Origin: an uncultured Flavobacteriaceae bacterium
GTDB lineage: Bacteria > Bacteroidota > Bacteroidia > Flavobacteriales > Flavobacteriaceae
NCBI GenBank assembly: GCA_938029725.1
Contig: CALHGE010000020.1
Span: forward strand, 62,001 to 126,000
Direction: 5' to 3'
Length of the DNA stretch: 64,000 nt
Positions within the stretch are counted from its first letter, which is position 1, and each line of letters begins with the position of its first letter. The notes beneath the pieces were generated by a model, which saw only the letters and a program-made list of their open reading frames with translations, had not been told where the DNA came from and made no database searches. Both the position numbers and the translations under genes were made by a program. This document shows, piece by piece, positions 27,560 to 36,545 of the stretch.

Positions 27560-28449
27560 TGAAACAAGTAGTAGGCACAGGTGTAGCATTAGTGACGCCT
27601 TTTAAAAAAGATTTTTCTGTTGATACCGAGGCTTTAGAGCGTATCGTAAACTACTGCATAGATGGGGGTGTAGACTATCTTGTAGTTTTAGGAACAACCG
27701 GTGAATCTGTTACTTTGAACAAAGCTGAAAAAATGCTTGTGATGGCCACTATTGTTCAAGCCAATGCAGGCCGTTTGCCATTGGTTTTGGGTATTGGAGG
27801 AAACAGCACCTATCGTGTTGCGCATGAAGTACAAGCTTTTCAATCTGATGATTTTGATGCTATTCTATCTGTTTCACCGTATTACAATAAGCCAACACAG
27901 GAAGGAATTTACCAGCATTTTAAAGCAATCGCTGCGGTAGCTGCAAAGCCGATTATTCTTTATAATGTTCCCGGAAGAACAGGTAGTAATATGTTGCCAA
28001 GCACAGTTCTTAGGCTTGCGTCGGATTTCAAAAATATTGTAGCCATTAAAGAAGCCTCAGGAGATAGAAATCAAGTTCAGGAACTTTTAGATGGAAAATC
28101 GGATGATTTTCATATCATTTCTGGCGATGATGCTACCGCCTTAGAAACGGTTTTAGCTGGCGGTTCTGGAGTGATTTCAGTTTTGGGACAAGGACTTCCA
28201 GAGCAGTTTTCGAATATGATTCGCTTTGGATTAGAAGGAAACCAAGAGGAAGCTTCAAAGTTACAAGAAGCCCTGTCAACTGGGATGCATCTTATTTTTG
28301 AAGAAGGAAATCCAGCTGGAATAAAATCTATTTTTGAAACTTTAAAGCTCTGTGATGTAACCGTAAGACTTCCTTTAATAGAGGCTTCACCTCAGCTAAA
28401 AGAAAAAATCAGAACTTTTGTAAAACCCTTTATCAAGGTTATCGCCTAA
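27556..28449 (+). CDS. dapA: 4-hydroxy-tetrahydrodipicolinate synthase (297 aa)
   Basis: DapA condenses pyruvate and aspartate-4-semialdehyde in the lysine/diaminopimelate pathway. Key residues are visible: GTTGES at about 45-50, YYNKPTQEG, the tyrosine and glycine of [10 protein letters not shown] at about 136-145, and the Schiff-base lysine in AIKEASGD at about 165. The length of 297 residues is normal. Two start codons lie in tandem (27556 and 27559); the second gives the usual [11 protein letters not shown] opening. Both overlap the stop of the upstream gene. It supplies lysine and meso-diaminopimelate for cell wall synthesis. Confidence 0.96.
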   Translation: MMKQVVGTGVALVTPFKKDFSVDTEALERIVNYCIDGGVDYLVVLGTTGESVTLNKAEKMLVMATIVQANAGRLPLVLGIGGNSTYRVAHEVQAFQSDDFDAILSVSPYYNKPTQEGIYQHFKAIAAVAAKPIILYNVPGRTGSNMLPSTVLRLASDFKNIVAIKEASGDRNQVQELLDGKSDDFHIISGDDATALETVLAGGSGVISVLGQGLPEQFSNMIRFGLEGNQEEASKLQEALSTGMHLIFEEGNPAGIKSIFETLKLCDVTVRLPLIEASPQLKEKIRTFVKPFIKVIA

Positions 28450-28557
28450 AACGATTTAAAACTAAAACCGTTAAATCTTAGCTAAAAGTATTGTTTATCG
28501 GTATTTATCGATCTATTTTCGTTAGGTAAAATGTTTTTTATATCCATTGATAATCCC

Positions 28558-28565
28558 TAATTTTG
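28558..28565 (+). promoter_or_regulatory. Candidate -7 box upstream of bamD
   Basis: The sequence TAATTTTG fits the Bacteroidota -7 consensus TAnnTTTG. Transcription would begin about 28571, which is past the ATG at 28570 and favours the ATG at 28582 as the bamD start. No clear -33 element was found. Confidence 0.45.
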
Positions 28566-28581
28566 CAAAATGTTTTTAAAA

Positions 28582-29406
28582 ATGAGACGCATTCTTCCTT
28601 GTTTAATTATTCTTGTGCTTTTTGCATCATGTAGTGAGTACCAAAAAGTACTCAAGCAGGTTGATGTTAAGCCAAAGTATGATATGGCACAGAAGCTTTA
28701 TGATGCAGGAGACTACAAAAGAGCACTTCGAATTTTTGAGCAGATAGCTCCTAAATATGTTGGGAAACCTCAAGGAGAGAGAGTAATGTATTTTCTAGCA
28801 GACAGTTATTTTAAGCGAAAAGATTTTAACATGGCGGGTTATCAATTTGAACGTTTTATCAAATCGTACCCAAAGAGTGATAAAGTTGCAGAGGCAGCAT
28901 TTTCAGGCGCAAAAAGTTATTACAAACTTTCACCTAAGTATTCTTTAGATCAAACAGATACTGATAAGGCACTCATGAAGTTGCAGGGATTTATAAATAC
29001 ATATCCAGATTCAGAGTTTTTCGCTGAAGCGAACGATATGGCCAAGCAGTTAACGACAAAAAAAGAGCGTAAGGCATTTGAAATTGGTAAGCAGTTCAAT
29101 AAATTAGGAGAATTTAATTTTGATGTACTACGATCTGCTGTTGCTTCGTTAGATAATTTTGTTTCCGATTATCCGGGTTCTATCTACAGAGAAGAAGCAC
29201 TATATCTAAAGCTTGAAGCGAGCACAAATATGGCTGTTAACAGTTTTGAGTCTCTGAAACAAGACCGTTTAAAAAATGCAAAGGATGCGTATAAGGTGCT
29301 CAAGAAGCAGTATCCGGAAACACAGTTTATCAAGAAGGCCGATAATTTATTAGAAAAAATAGAGAGAGAATTTCAAAATTCTTCCGACATAACAGCAACA
29401 AAATAA
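28582..29406 (+). CDS. bamD: Outer-membrane assembly lipoprotein BamD (274 aa)
   Basis: A lipoprotein signal with lipobox FASC is followed by TPR-like repeats typical of BamD/YfiO (YDMAQKLYDAGDYKRAL, VMYFLADSYFKRKDF, VAEAAFSGAKSYYKLSPKY). BamD is an outer-membrane lipoprotein facing the periplasm that helps BamA insert beta-barrel proteins. The ATG at 28582 is chosen over 28570 because the putative -7 box ends at 28565. The position directly before rpoZ-coaBC is conserved in Flavobacteriia. The C-terminus is Lys- and Glu-rich as usual. Confidence 0.92.
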   Translation: MRRILPCLIILVLFASCSEYQKVLKQVDVKPKYDMAQKLYDAGDYKRALRIFEQIAPKYVGKPQGERVMYFLADSYFKRKDFNMAGYQFERFIKSYPKSDKVAEAAFSGAKSYYKLSPKYSLDQTDTDKALMKLQGFINTYPDSEFFAEANDMAKQLTTKKERKAFEIGKQFNKLGEFNFDVLRSAVASLDNFVSDYPGSIYREEALYLKLEASTNMAVNSFESLKQDRLKNAKDAYKVLKKQYPETQFIKKADNLLEKIEREFQNSSDITATK

Positions 29407-29418
29407 ATAGCTATCATT

Positions 29419-29751
29419 ATGAATATGAATGATTTAAAGAATTCAAAAGCTCCTGTTTCAACAACAACGATAAACAAGAACGAATTTGATGCACCAACTG
29501 GCAATATTTATGAAGCAATTTCAATAGCTTCTAAAAGAGCCATTCAGATTAACTCTGATATCAAAAAAGAACTTCTTGAAAAATTAGAAGAGTTTGCTAC
29601 CTATAGCGATAGTCTTGAAGAAGTTTTTGAAAATAAAGAACAAATTGAAGTATCAAAATTCTACGAAAAATTGCCCAAGCCGCACGCTTTAGCTGTTGAA
29701 GAGTGGTTGACAGATAAGATTTACTATAGAAATACAGAGAAAGACGTATAG
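29419..29751 (+). CDS. rpoZ: RNA polymerase omega subunit (110 aa)
   Basis: The core of the omega subunit is visible (GNIYEAISIASKRAIQI, near 29-45), followed by a tail extended by helical segments, as in Bacteroidota. The conserved segment FYEKLPKPHALAVEEWL is typical for the phylum. Omega helps assemble the beta-prime subunit and contributes to ppGpp binding. The frame could start at 29419 or at the ATG at 29425; the second opens MNDLKNSKAP, which looks like relatives. It follows bamD by 12 bases and precedes coaBC by 3. Confidence 0.93.
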   Translation: MNMNDLKNSKAPVSTTTINKNEFDAPTGNIYEAISIASKRAIQINSDIKKELLEKLEEFATYSDSLEEVFENKEQIEVSKFYEKLPKPHALAVEEWLTDKIYYRNTEKDV

Positions 29752-29754
29752 TGT

Positions 29755-30960
29755 ATGTTAAGTGGTAAAAATATCCTTTTAGGAATTACAGGAGGAATAG
29801 CCGCTTATAAAACTACTTTTCTCGTTCGATTACTTATAAAAGCTGGTGCTAATGTCAAAATTGTTTTGACGGAAAGTGCCAGCTCTTTTGTTTCTCCACT
29901 TACCCTTGCTACGCTTTCAAAGAACCCTGTATTATCCTCTTTTGTTCAGAAGGATGCGAATAGCACTGATTGGAACAACCATGTAGAATTAGGCCTTTGG
30001 GCTGACTTGGTGCTGATAGCTCCTGCGACAGCAAATACATTGTCAAAAATGGCAAATGGTACCTGTGATAATTTACTCTTAGCTACCTATCTCTCAGCAA
30101 AATGTACCGTTTTCTTTGCTCCGGCTATGGATTTAGATATGTATAAGCACCCGTCTACAAAAGCCTCCTTCGAAAAGTTAGGGTCTTTTGGAAATATCAT
30201 GATTCCAGCAACTTCAGGTGAATTGGCTAGCGGTTTACATGGAGAAGGGCGTATGGCTGAACCTGAGGATATTGTGAACTTTGTAAAGCAATACTTATCT
30301 ATAGGTCTTCCTTTGAGTGGCAAAAAAGTTTTGATAACAGCCGGACCAACATATGAGGCGATTGATCCAGTTCGTTTTGTTGGAAATCATTCTTCAGGAT
30401 TAATGGGTTTTGAATTGGCAAAAGAAGGGGCAAGATTAGGTGCTGAAGTAATTCTAGTTTCAGGCCCATCTCACCTCGATGTAAAACATGAATTGATCTC
30501 TTTGATACGCGTAGTTTCAGCAGATGAAATGTACGATGCGGTTCACTTGCATTATGAAAACTGTGATATTGCTATTTGCGCAGCAGCTGTTGCTGATTAT
30601 CGCCCTAAAACAGTGGCGGTCCAAAAAATCAAAAAGGCTTCAGAAGATTTGTCCATAGCCTTAACAAAGAATAAAGACATTCTTTTATCCCTCGGAAAAG
30701 AAAAGAAAAATCAATTTTTATTAGGGTTTGCTTTAGAGACTGAAAATGAGGTTGAAAACGCCAAAGGAAAGCTAAAAAAGAAGAATTTGGATGCAATAGT
30801 TTTAAATTCTCTAAACGATTCTGGAGCTGGTTTTGGAAAGCAAACAAATAAAATCACTTTTATAGATAAGAATTCTACTATTAAAGCGTTTGATTTAAAA
30901 AGCAAGGCAGCTGTAGCTGTTGATATTTTTAAAGAAATCACAAGCAGAATCAATGCGTAA
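29755..30960 (+). CDS. coaBC: Bifunctional phosphopantothenoylcysteine decarboxylase / phosphopantothenate-cysteine ligase (401 aa)
   Basis: The N-terminal CoaC flavoprotein has GITGGIAAYK, the catalytic His in NNHVELG, the flavin-binding PATANT and the NGTCDNLL segment. The C-terminal CoaB part has the nucleotide-binding ITAGPTYEAIDPVRFVGN, the AAVADYRP region and the KKKNLDAIVLN dimer segment. Together they make 4'-phosphopantetheine from 4'-phosphopantothenate, cysteine and CTP, on the way to coenzyme A. It starts 3 bases after rpoZ and its 3' end overlaps the next gene by 8 bases. coaE occurs about 5.6 kb downstream. Confidence 0.96.
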   Translation: MLSGKNILLGITGGIAAYKTTFLVRLLIKAGANVKIVLTESASSFVSPLTLATLSKNPVLSSFVQKDANSTDWNNHVELGLWADLVLIAPATANTLSKMANGTCDNLLLATYLSAKCTVFFAPAMDLDMYKHPSTKASFEKLGSFGNIMIPATSGELASGLHGEGRMAEPEDIVNFVKQYLSIGLPLSGKKVLITAGPTYEAIDPVRFVGNHSSGLMGFELAKEGARLGAEVILVSGPSHLDVKHELISLIRVVSADEMYDAVHLHYENCDIAICAAAVADYRPKTVAVQKIKKASEDLSIALTKNKDILLSLGKEKKNQFLLGFALETENEVENAKGKLKKKNLDAIVLNSLNDSGAGFGKQTNKITFIDKNSTIKAFDLKSKAAVAVDIFKEITSRINA

Positions 30961-31840
30961 TCTCTTTCTCGTCATTTTTTGTATTCTTTTTTCCATGGCC
31001 AGCAATGCTCAGGAATTAAATTGCAAGGTAACTGTAAACTCAGATCAAGTATCGCAAGGAGATTTACCCGTATTCAAAACTCTAGAACGTTCATTGAACG
31101 ATTTTGTAAATAAGAGTAAATGGACGAACCGTACCTTTAAAGAGAGTGAGCGGTTGAATGCGCAAATGTTTATTACCATTACGAAATATGAATCGAATAG
31201 ATTTGAGGGTAATATACAGATTCAGTCAACGCGACCAGTTTTTAATACGTCATATGAAACACCTGTATTTAACTATAAAGACGGTCAATTTTCATTTCAG
31301 TATATAGAGTTTGAGCCTTTGGTATACAACGCGAATGTTTTTGATTCTAATTTGGTGGGTGTAATTTCTTATTACATCTACATTATGCTTGGCTTAGATG
31401 CGGATACTTTTTCTCTAGAAGGTGGTAATCCGAACTTTAAAGAAGCGCAAAGAATTGTTACCCAAGCGCAAGGAACCAACTATAAAGGTTGGAGTGCGAC
31501 AGGAGACCGAACGCGTTTCGAGTTGGTAGACGACTTGTTATCAAATACCTATCGCGAATACCACGTGGCTATGTATAATTACCACAGAAAAGGACTAGAT
31601 ATTCTCGGCGATAATAATAGTACAGGCAAGCAGGTAATTGCGGGTACTATGAAGTTATTCGAAACGATGCAAAAACGACGTCCGAATGCTTTCTTGACCC
31701 AGACTTTTTTTGAGACCAAATCTGAGGAGATTCGAAATGTGTTTTCTGATGGTCCTAAAGTAGATATTGTCAAGCTTAAAGAAACACTGAATTCTATTGC
31801 ACCTTACTTCTCTAGCACTTGGAATGATATTAAATATTGA
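30953..31840 (+). CDS. DUF4835 / PorD-type exported protein (295 aa)
   Basis: The ATG at 30953 gives a signal peptide (MRNLFLVIFCILFSMASNAQ), so it is favoured over the earlier in-frame codon at 30920. The mature protein matches the DUF4835 family, which RefSeq-type annotations name PorD and link to type IX secretion; direct proof of that role is limited. It is all-beta then helical, with no enzyme motif. The start overlaps coaBC by 8 bases, and recN follows after 55 bases. The order coaBC-DUF4835-recN is conserved widely in Bacteroidota. Confidence 0.88.
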   Translation: MRNLFLVIFCILFSMASNAQELNCKVTVNSDQVSQGDLPVFKTLERSLNDFVNKSKWTNRTFKESERLNAQMFITITKYESNRFEGNIQIQSTRPVFNTSYETPVFNYKDGQFSFQYIEFEPLVYNANVFDSNLVGVISYYIYIMLGLDADTFSLEGGNPNFKEAQRIVTQAQGTNYKGWSATGDRTRFELVDDLLSNTYREYHVAMYNYHRKGLDILGDNNSTGKQVIAGTMKLFETMQKRRPNAFLTQTFFETKSEEIRNVFSDGPKVDIVKLKETLNSIAPYFSSTWNDIKY

Positions 31841-31895
31841 TCCCTATTTTATTTAAAGATATCATTTATCTTTACGGCACTAATATTCTTAGATT

Positions 31896-33548
31896 GTGCT
31901 ATCAAACCTTTCCATAAAAAATTACGCTTTAATAGATCATTTGAATGTTTCCTTTGCGAATGGTTTCACGATTATCACGGGTGAAACAGGAGCGGGTAAA
32001 TCAATACTGTTAGGGGGGCTTTCTTTGGTGTTAGGAAAAAGAGCCGATTTGAATTCGTTACGAGATAAAGAACAGAAGTGTATTATTGAAGCTGAGTTTG
32101 AGATAAAAAAATATAAGCTTAAGTCCTTTTTTGCTGCTAATGATTTAGATTATGAGGATAGAACCATAGTGAGGCGCGAAATACTTCCTAGTGGAAAATC
32201 AAGAGCTTTTATTAACGATACCCCTATTACCTTAGCGATACTTTCGCAGTTAGGAAACCAGCTCATTGATGTGCATTCTCAACACCAAACCTTGCAGCTC
32301 GCAGATAATGATTTTCAATTAAAAGTCATTGATGCCTTAGCGGATAATACCGCTACACTTGAGCGCTATTTTGAAAAATTAGACTCATACAGAAAAACTT
32401 TAAAAGAGCTAGAGCAACTGGTTGATTTTCAGAAAAATGCAGATAAGGAGTATGAGTATAATAACTTCTTGCTAAAAGAGTTAGAAGAGGCTTCACTGAA
32501 AGTCGGCATGCAGCAAGAGCTAGAGGAACAACACGAGCAGTTGAATAATGTAGAAGGCATCATGGAGCAGTTGTCAAGAAGTGGACAATTGCTAAGTGAT
32601 GAACAAGTAGGTGTAGTCAGTTTATTGAGTGAATTAAAGCAAGTGTCAAATAAATTATCAGGATTTGGAAGTCAGTATTCTGGATTAAATGAACGCATAC
32701 AATCTGTTTTTCTTGAGGTAGACGATATTGCAAATGAGGTACAAATGTTTCAAGAGGGTATAGAGGTGAACCCACAATTGTTAGAGGAAGTAAGCGGGAA
32801 ACTACAAATCCTATTTAACTTACAAAAAAAGCATGGAGCTCTTGATATTGAAGAGTTGTTGAAGATGAAAGAAGAGCTTTCAGAGAAGGTTGGTGTTACT
32901 GAAAACTTAGAGTCAAATATTGAGAAGTTACAACAAGAACTAAGGCTTACGAACGGGGCGCTAAGTGAAATAGCCAAAACGCTTACAAAGAGAAGAAATT
33001 CGGTTATAGCAAGTCTGAAAAAACAATTGGAGCGCAGTCTTGAAACATTGGGAATGCCAAATGCATCATTTCAAATAGAATTGCATACCTCAGCCAATTT
33101 TAAATCAAATGGCAATGACGAGCTTAGCTTCTTATTTTCAGCTAATAAAGGGAGTAGTTTTGGCGAGTTAAAGAAAGTAGCCTCAGGCGGAGAGCTTTCA
33201 AGAATTATGCTGGCTATAAAAGCAATCTTAGCGAAGTACGAACATTTGCCTACGATGATGTTTGATGAAATTGATACAGGGGTCTCAGGTGAAATATCAA
33301 GTAAAATGGGAGATATTATGTCAGCAATGAGTAAAACCATGCAAGTGTTTTCCATCACACACTTACCACAAGTTGCGGCAAAAGGAGGTGAGCATTTTAA
33401 AGTCTTTAAAACAGATGAAGGTGAGATTACGCAAACCAGAATGAAAAAACTATCTACAGAAGAAAGAGTAGTGGAGTTGGCTGAGATGCTTGGTGGTAGT
33501 GCTATTTCCGATTCTGCAATAGCCCACGCAAGACAGTTATTGAATTAG
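31896..33548 (+). CDS. recN: DNA repair ATPase RecN (550 aa)
   Basis: RecN is an SMC-like protein acting in double-strand break repair. The Walker A motif is GETGAGKS at about 28-35, the long coiled coil runs about 155-390, then come VASGGELSRIMLAIK (ABC signature) and FDEIDTGVSG (Walker B). The start codon is GTG at 31896, which gives LSNLSIKNYALID, the typical RecN opening; no in-frame ATG is nearby. A TATCTTTA element at about 31867 could be a promoter, one base off consensus. It is the last gene of the bamD-recN block. Confidence 0.95.
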   Translation: MLSNLSIKNYALIDHLNVSFANGFTIITGETGAGKSILLGGLSLVLGKRADLNSLRDKEQKCIIEAEFEIKKYKLKSFFAANDLDYEDRTIVRREILPSGKSRAFINDTPITLAILSQLGNQLIDVHSQHQTLQLADNDFQLKVIDALADNTATLERYFEKLDSYRKTLKELEQLVDFQKNADKEYEYNNFLLKELEEASLKVGMQQELEEQHEQLNNVEGIMEQLSRSGQLLSDEQVGVVSLLSELKQVSNKLSGFGSQYSGLNERIQSVFLEVDDIANEVQMFQEGIEVNPQLLEEVSGKLQILFNLQKKHGALDIEELLKMKEELSEKVGVTENLESNIEKLQQELRLTNGALSEIAKTLTKRRNSVIASLKKQLERSLETLGMPNASFQIELHTSANFKSNGNDELSFLFSANKGSSFGELKKVASGGELSRIMLAIKAILAKYEHLPTMMFDEIDTGVSGEISSKMGDIMSAMSKTMQVFSITHLPQVAAKGGEHFKVFKTDEGEITQTRMKKLSTEERVVELAEMLGGSAISDSAIAHARQLLN

Positions 33549-33676
33549 TGTTTAACCTTAGATTTTTGGTAGCATGAACAGTGGTTCTTTACGAGTAAAT
33601 AGCAAGAACTCTTTGGCGCAGATCTAGTCAATTTTATCTTTCTGTATACTGCGACTGCATACTGCCACTTTTTAAA

Positions 33677-33684
33677 TATCTTTG
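33677..33684 (+). promoter_or_regulatory. Candidate -7 box upstream of fabI
   Basis: TATCTTTG matches TAnnTTTG exactly. Transcription would begin near 33691, which excludes the TTG at 33682 as translation start and supports the ATG at 33718. No clear -33 element. Confidence 0.5.
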
Positions 33685-33717
33685 AATTCTTTAAGAAACT
33701 ACAGAAAACGAGAATAC

Positions 33718-34533
33718 ATGTCTTACAATTTATTAAAGGGAAAAAAAGGAATCATTTTTGGCGCTTTAGATGAGAATTCCATTGCATGGAAAACTGCAGA
33801 ACGAGTGCATGCTGAAGGTGGAACTTTTGTATTGACAAATGCTCCAGTTGCTATGCGAATGGGGCAAATTAAAGTTTTGGCTGAACAGACAGGTTCTAAG
33901 ATCATTCCGGCAGATGTAACGAGTCAGGAAGATGTAGAGAACTTGGTGCGTGAGTCGGTTGAAATTCTCGGTGGTAAATTGGATTTTGTTTTACACGCTA
34001 TAGGTATGTCAATCAATGTCAGAAAAGCAAGACATTATACAGATGAAAATTATAGTTTCACGGCTAAAGGTTGGGATATTTCTGCCCTTTCGTTTCACAG
34101 AGTAATGCAAAACCTTTACAAGGCAGATGCAATGAATGAATGGGGAAGTATTGTAGCCTTGACTTATATGGCTTCACAGCGAACATTTCCTGATTACAAT
34201 GATATGGCTGATAACAAGGCATACTTAGAATCTGTAGCACGTAGTTTCGGTTACTTCTTCGGAAAGGAAAAGAAAGTACGAGTCAATACCATTTCACAAT
34301 CTCCGACCGCCACAACGGCAGGAACGGGAGTAAAAGGTTTTGACGCTTTTATAAATTATGCTGAGAAGATGTCACCGCTAGGAAATGCCTCGGCTGAAGA
34401 CTGTGCTGATTATACAGTTTCCTTGTTTTCAGATTTGACTCGAAAAGTGACGATGCAGAATTTATTTCATGATGGAGGTTTTTCAAATACAGGTGTAAGT
34501 CAAGAAGTTATCGAACGCTTTTCAGAAGAATAG
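33718..34533 (+). CDS. fabI: Enoyl-[acyl-carrier-protein] reductase (NADH) FabI (271 aa)
   Basis: FabI reduces the enoyl-ACP double bond in each round of fatty-acid elongation. The start ATG at 33718 gives the usual MSYNLLKGKKGIIFGA opening. Cofactor binding residues (GIIFGALDENSIAWK), the HAIGMS segment, and the active-site YxxxxxxK (YNDMADNK) are in place. The C-terminal NLFHDGGFSNTG is family-typical. The length of 271 residues is normal. A matching -7 box lies 34 bases upstream. It is cytosolic. Confidence 0.96.
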   Translation: MSYNLLKGKKGIIFGALDENSIAWKTAERVHAEGGTFVLTNAPVAMRMGQIKVLAEQTGSKIIPADVTSQEDVENLVRESVEILGGKLDFVLHAIGMSINVRKARHYTDENYSFTAKGWDISALSFHRVMQNLYKADAMNEWGSIVALTYMASQRTFPDYNDMADNKAYLESVARSFGYFFGKEKKVRVNTISQSPTATTAGTGVKGFDAFINYAEKMSPLGNASAEDCADYTVSLFSDLTRKVTMQNLFHDGGFSNTGVSQEVIERFSEE

Positions 34534-34578
34534 TCTGCTAAAAGCAATTTCCGCTATGAATTGTACAAATTCAAACAA

Positions 34579-35577
34579 ATGAAACTATCTTTTTCTTTTA
34601 TTATTCCTGTTTATAATAGGCCTAATGAGATTAAAGAGCTGCTCGATAGTCTGCAGCAACAAAGCTATAAAGATTCTTTTGAAATTGTTATTATAGAAGA
34701 TGGTTCCACTGAATCGTCGGAGGAAATTATACGCCTTTTCCAAAACGAATTAGCTATTTCGTATTACCAGAAAGACAATACGGGTCCTGGAGATTCTCGG
34801 AATTACGGAATGCGAAAAGCACGTGGTTCTTATTTTATTATTTTGGATTCTGACTGCATTCTTCCGCCAGAATATCTAGAAATTACGAACCAAGCTTTAC
34901 AAGAACATTACGTGCATTGTTTTGGTGGGCCCGATAATGCTCATGAATCTTTCAGTTTGGTACAGAAAGCTATAAACTATGCTATGACTTCTGTTTTAAG
35001 TACGGGAGGAATACGGGGAGGAAAAAATTCAATAAATAAATTTCAGCCTAGAAGTTTTAATATGGGTATTTCAAAAGAAGCTTTCGAAGCTACTCAAGGT
35101 TTTGGGAATATTCACCCGGGCGAAGATCCTGATTTAACCTTTCGGCTTTGGGGAAAAGGCTATGAAACGCGACTAATTGTAGATGCCTTTGTCTATCACA
35201 AACGACGTATTGACTGGAGTAAATTTTATACGCAGGTCAATAAATTCGGAATGGTACGACCTATTTTGAACAAGTGGCATCCAAATACAGCCAAGGTCAC
35301 CTATTGGTTTCCTAGCTTGTTTTGTATTGGTTTTATTGCTGCGGTGGTATTGGCAGTACTAGGTATTTCGACTCCATTAATGCTGTATGCAGTCTATTTT
35401 CTGCTAGTTTTTATCGATGCGATATTCAAGACAAAAAGCATCGCTATTGCTTTATGGGCCGTTCTGGCCGTGCAGATTCAATTTGTGGGGTATGGCTTAG
35501 GCTTTTTAAAATCAACAGTTCTTCTTAACTTCACAAATAAGAAAGTCCAAGAAGTTTTTCCGAACTTATTCTTTTAA
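34579..35577 (+). CDS. Family 2 glycosyltransferase with C-terminal membrane region (332 aa)
   Basis: The GT-A fold of family 2 is seen: SFIIPVYNRPNEI at the start, EDGSTESSEE at about 45, LDSDCILPPEYL at about 88 (DxD-like), and the GEDPDLTFRLW acceptor-side ED motif at about 177. Two hydrophobic segments follow (about 250-300). It transfers a sugar from a nucleotide donor, probably for a surface glycan or glycolipid; neither is identified. The ATG at 34579 is chosen over the TTG at 34561. It follows fabI by 45 bases and precedes the YbbR-like gene by 11. Confidence 0.88.
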   Translation: MKLSFSFIIPVYNRPNEIKELLDSLQQQSYKDSFEIVIIEDGSTESSEEIIRLFQNELAISYYQKDNTGPGDSRNYGMRKARGSYFIILDSDCILPPEYLEITNQALQEHYVHCFGGPDNAHESFSLVQKAINYAMTSVLSTGGIRGGKNSINKFQPRSFNMGISKEAFEATQGFGNIHPGEDPDLTFRLWGKGYETRLIVDAFVYHKRRIDWSKFYTQVNKFGMVRPILNKWHPNTAKVTYWFPSLFCIGFIAAVVLAVLGISTPLMLYAVYFLLVFIDAIFKTKSIAIALWAVLAVQIQFVGYGLGFLKSTVLLNFTNKKVQEVFPNLFF

Positions 35578-35588
35578 AATACCTACTT

Positions 35589-36545
35589 GTGATACAAAAA
35601 ATAAAAAACAGTTTAAAAAAGCGCAAAGTAAAGGTCTTTTTAGTTTTTTTATTTTGTTCAACTTCAGCATGGTTCTTAAGTAAACTATCTGAACCTTACA
35701 TCAGCGCAACTACCTTGAGTTTAAATTTTATGAATTCAAGTGAAGACCTTTTGCTTGTAAGTTCTTCGCAAGATAAGATTGATGTGAAATTAGAAGCGGT
35801 AGGTTTTCAATTTTTAGGATTTAACTTTAAAAAGAAGGCCGTTGCTATCGATTTATCGGCCGTTGCGAAAAAAGGGCGTCAGTATTATTTATCACATCAG
35901 AAGTATAAGACTCAGATTGAAAAACAACTACCCAGTTCAATGCGCTTGGTTGCGATCGATACAGATACTTTATTTTTTGATTTTCAGGAAGTGATTTCAA
36001 AAGAGGTTCCTGTAAAACCTCAATTGCAATTAAATTTAGCTCAGAATTACCTACTCGACGGAAAGTTGCAAATCACACCTTCAATAGTGGTGGTGAAAGG
36101 ACCAAGAAATGAGGTAGATACAATTACCAGTGTTAAGTCGAAGAGAATTGATTTAGTTGATTTGACTTCTAATTTTTCCCGTAAATCGACAATTATAGTT
36201 CCGGATGGATTGCGCTATACATCGTTCTCTGAAACATCGGTTACGGTAGCTGGAAAAGTATCTCGATTTTCAGAGAAAATGATGTCTGTTACGATAAAAG
36301 TGTTGAATCTTCCGAATGGTACCGCTATAAAAATGTTTCCTGACGAGGTGCATATTTTATGTAAGGGAACTTTAAATACACTCAAGAGCTTAAAGGATTC
36401 TGATTTTGAAGTTGTTGCGGATTTTGCTAACGCAAAGAGTAATAAATCTAAAAAATTAGTATTAAACCTTCGTAAAAAACCTGAAGAATTAGCAAGTGCT
36501 TCCCTAGAAGAAACCCAAGTAGAATATATATTAAAACGAGAATAA
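35589..36545 (+). CDS. YbbR-like domain protein with N-terminal membrane anchor (318 aa)
   Basis: One N-terminal transmembrane segment (about 14-32) after a basic start (KKRKVK) is followed by extracytoplasmic repeats of YbbR type (a CdaR-like module): PVKPQLQLNL, ITPSIVVVKGP, SVTVAGK. In Firmicutes CdaR regulates the c-di-AMP cyclase CdaA; whether that holds here is not known. The start is GTG at 35589. Its stop codon overlaps the coaE start by one base (TAATG), so the two are translationally coupled. Confidence 0.82.
   Translation: MIQKIKNSLKKRKVKVFLVFLFCSTSAWFLSKLSEPYISATTLSLNFMNSSEDLLLVSSSQDKIDVKLEAVGFQFLGFNFKKKAVAIDLSAVAKKGRQYYLSHQKYKTQIEKQLPSSMRLVAIDTDTLFFDFQEVISKEVPVKPQLQLNLAQNYLLDGKLQITPSIVVVKGPRNEVDTITSVKSKRIDLVDLTSNFSRKSTIIVPDGLRYTSFSETSVTVAGKVSRFSEKMMSVTIKVLNLPNGTAIKMFPDEVHILCKGTLNTLKSLKDSDFEVVADFANAKSNKSKKLVLNLRKKPEELASASLEETQVEYILKRE

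Noticed and set aside
33645-33669. ACTGC repeats as a CRISPR array
   Set aside because: Repeat unit is under ten bases, only two clear copies, no spacers of regular length and no cas genes.
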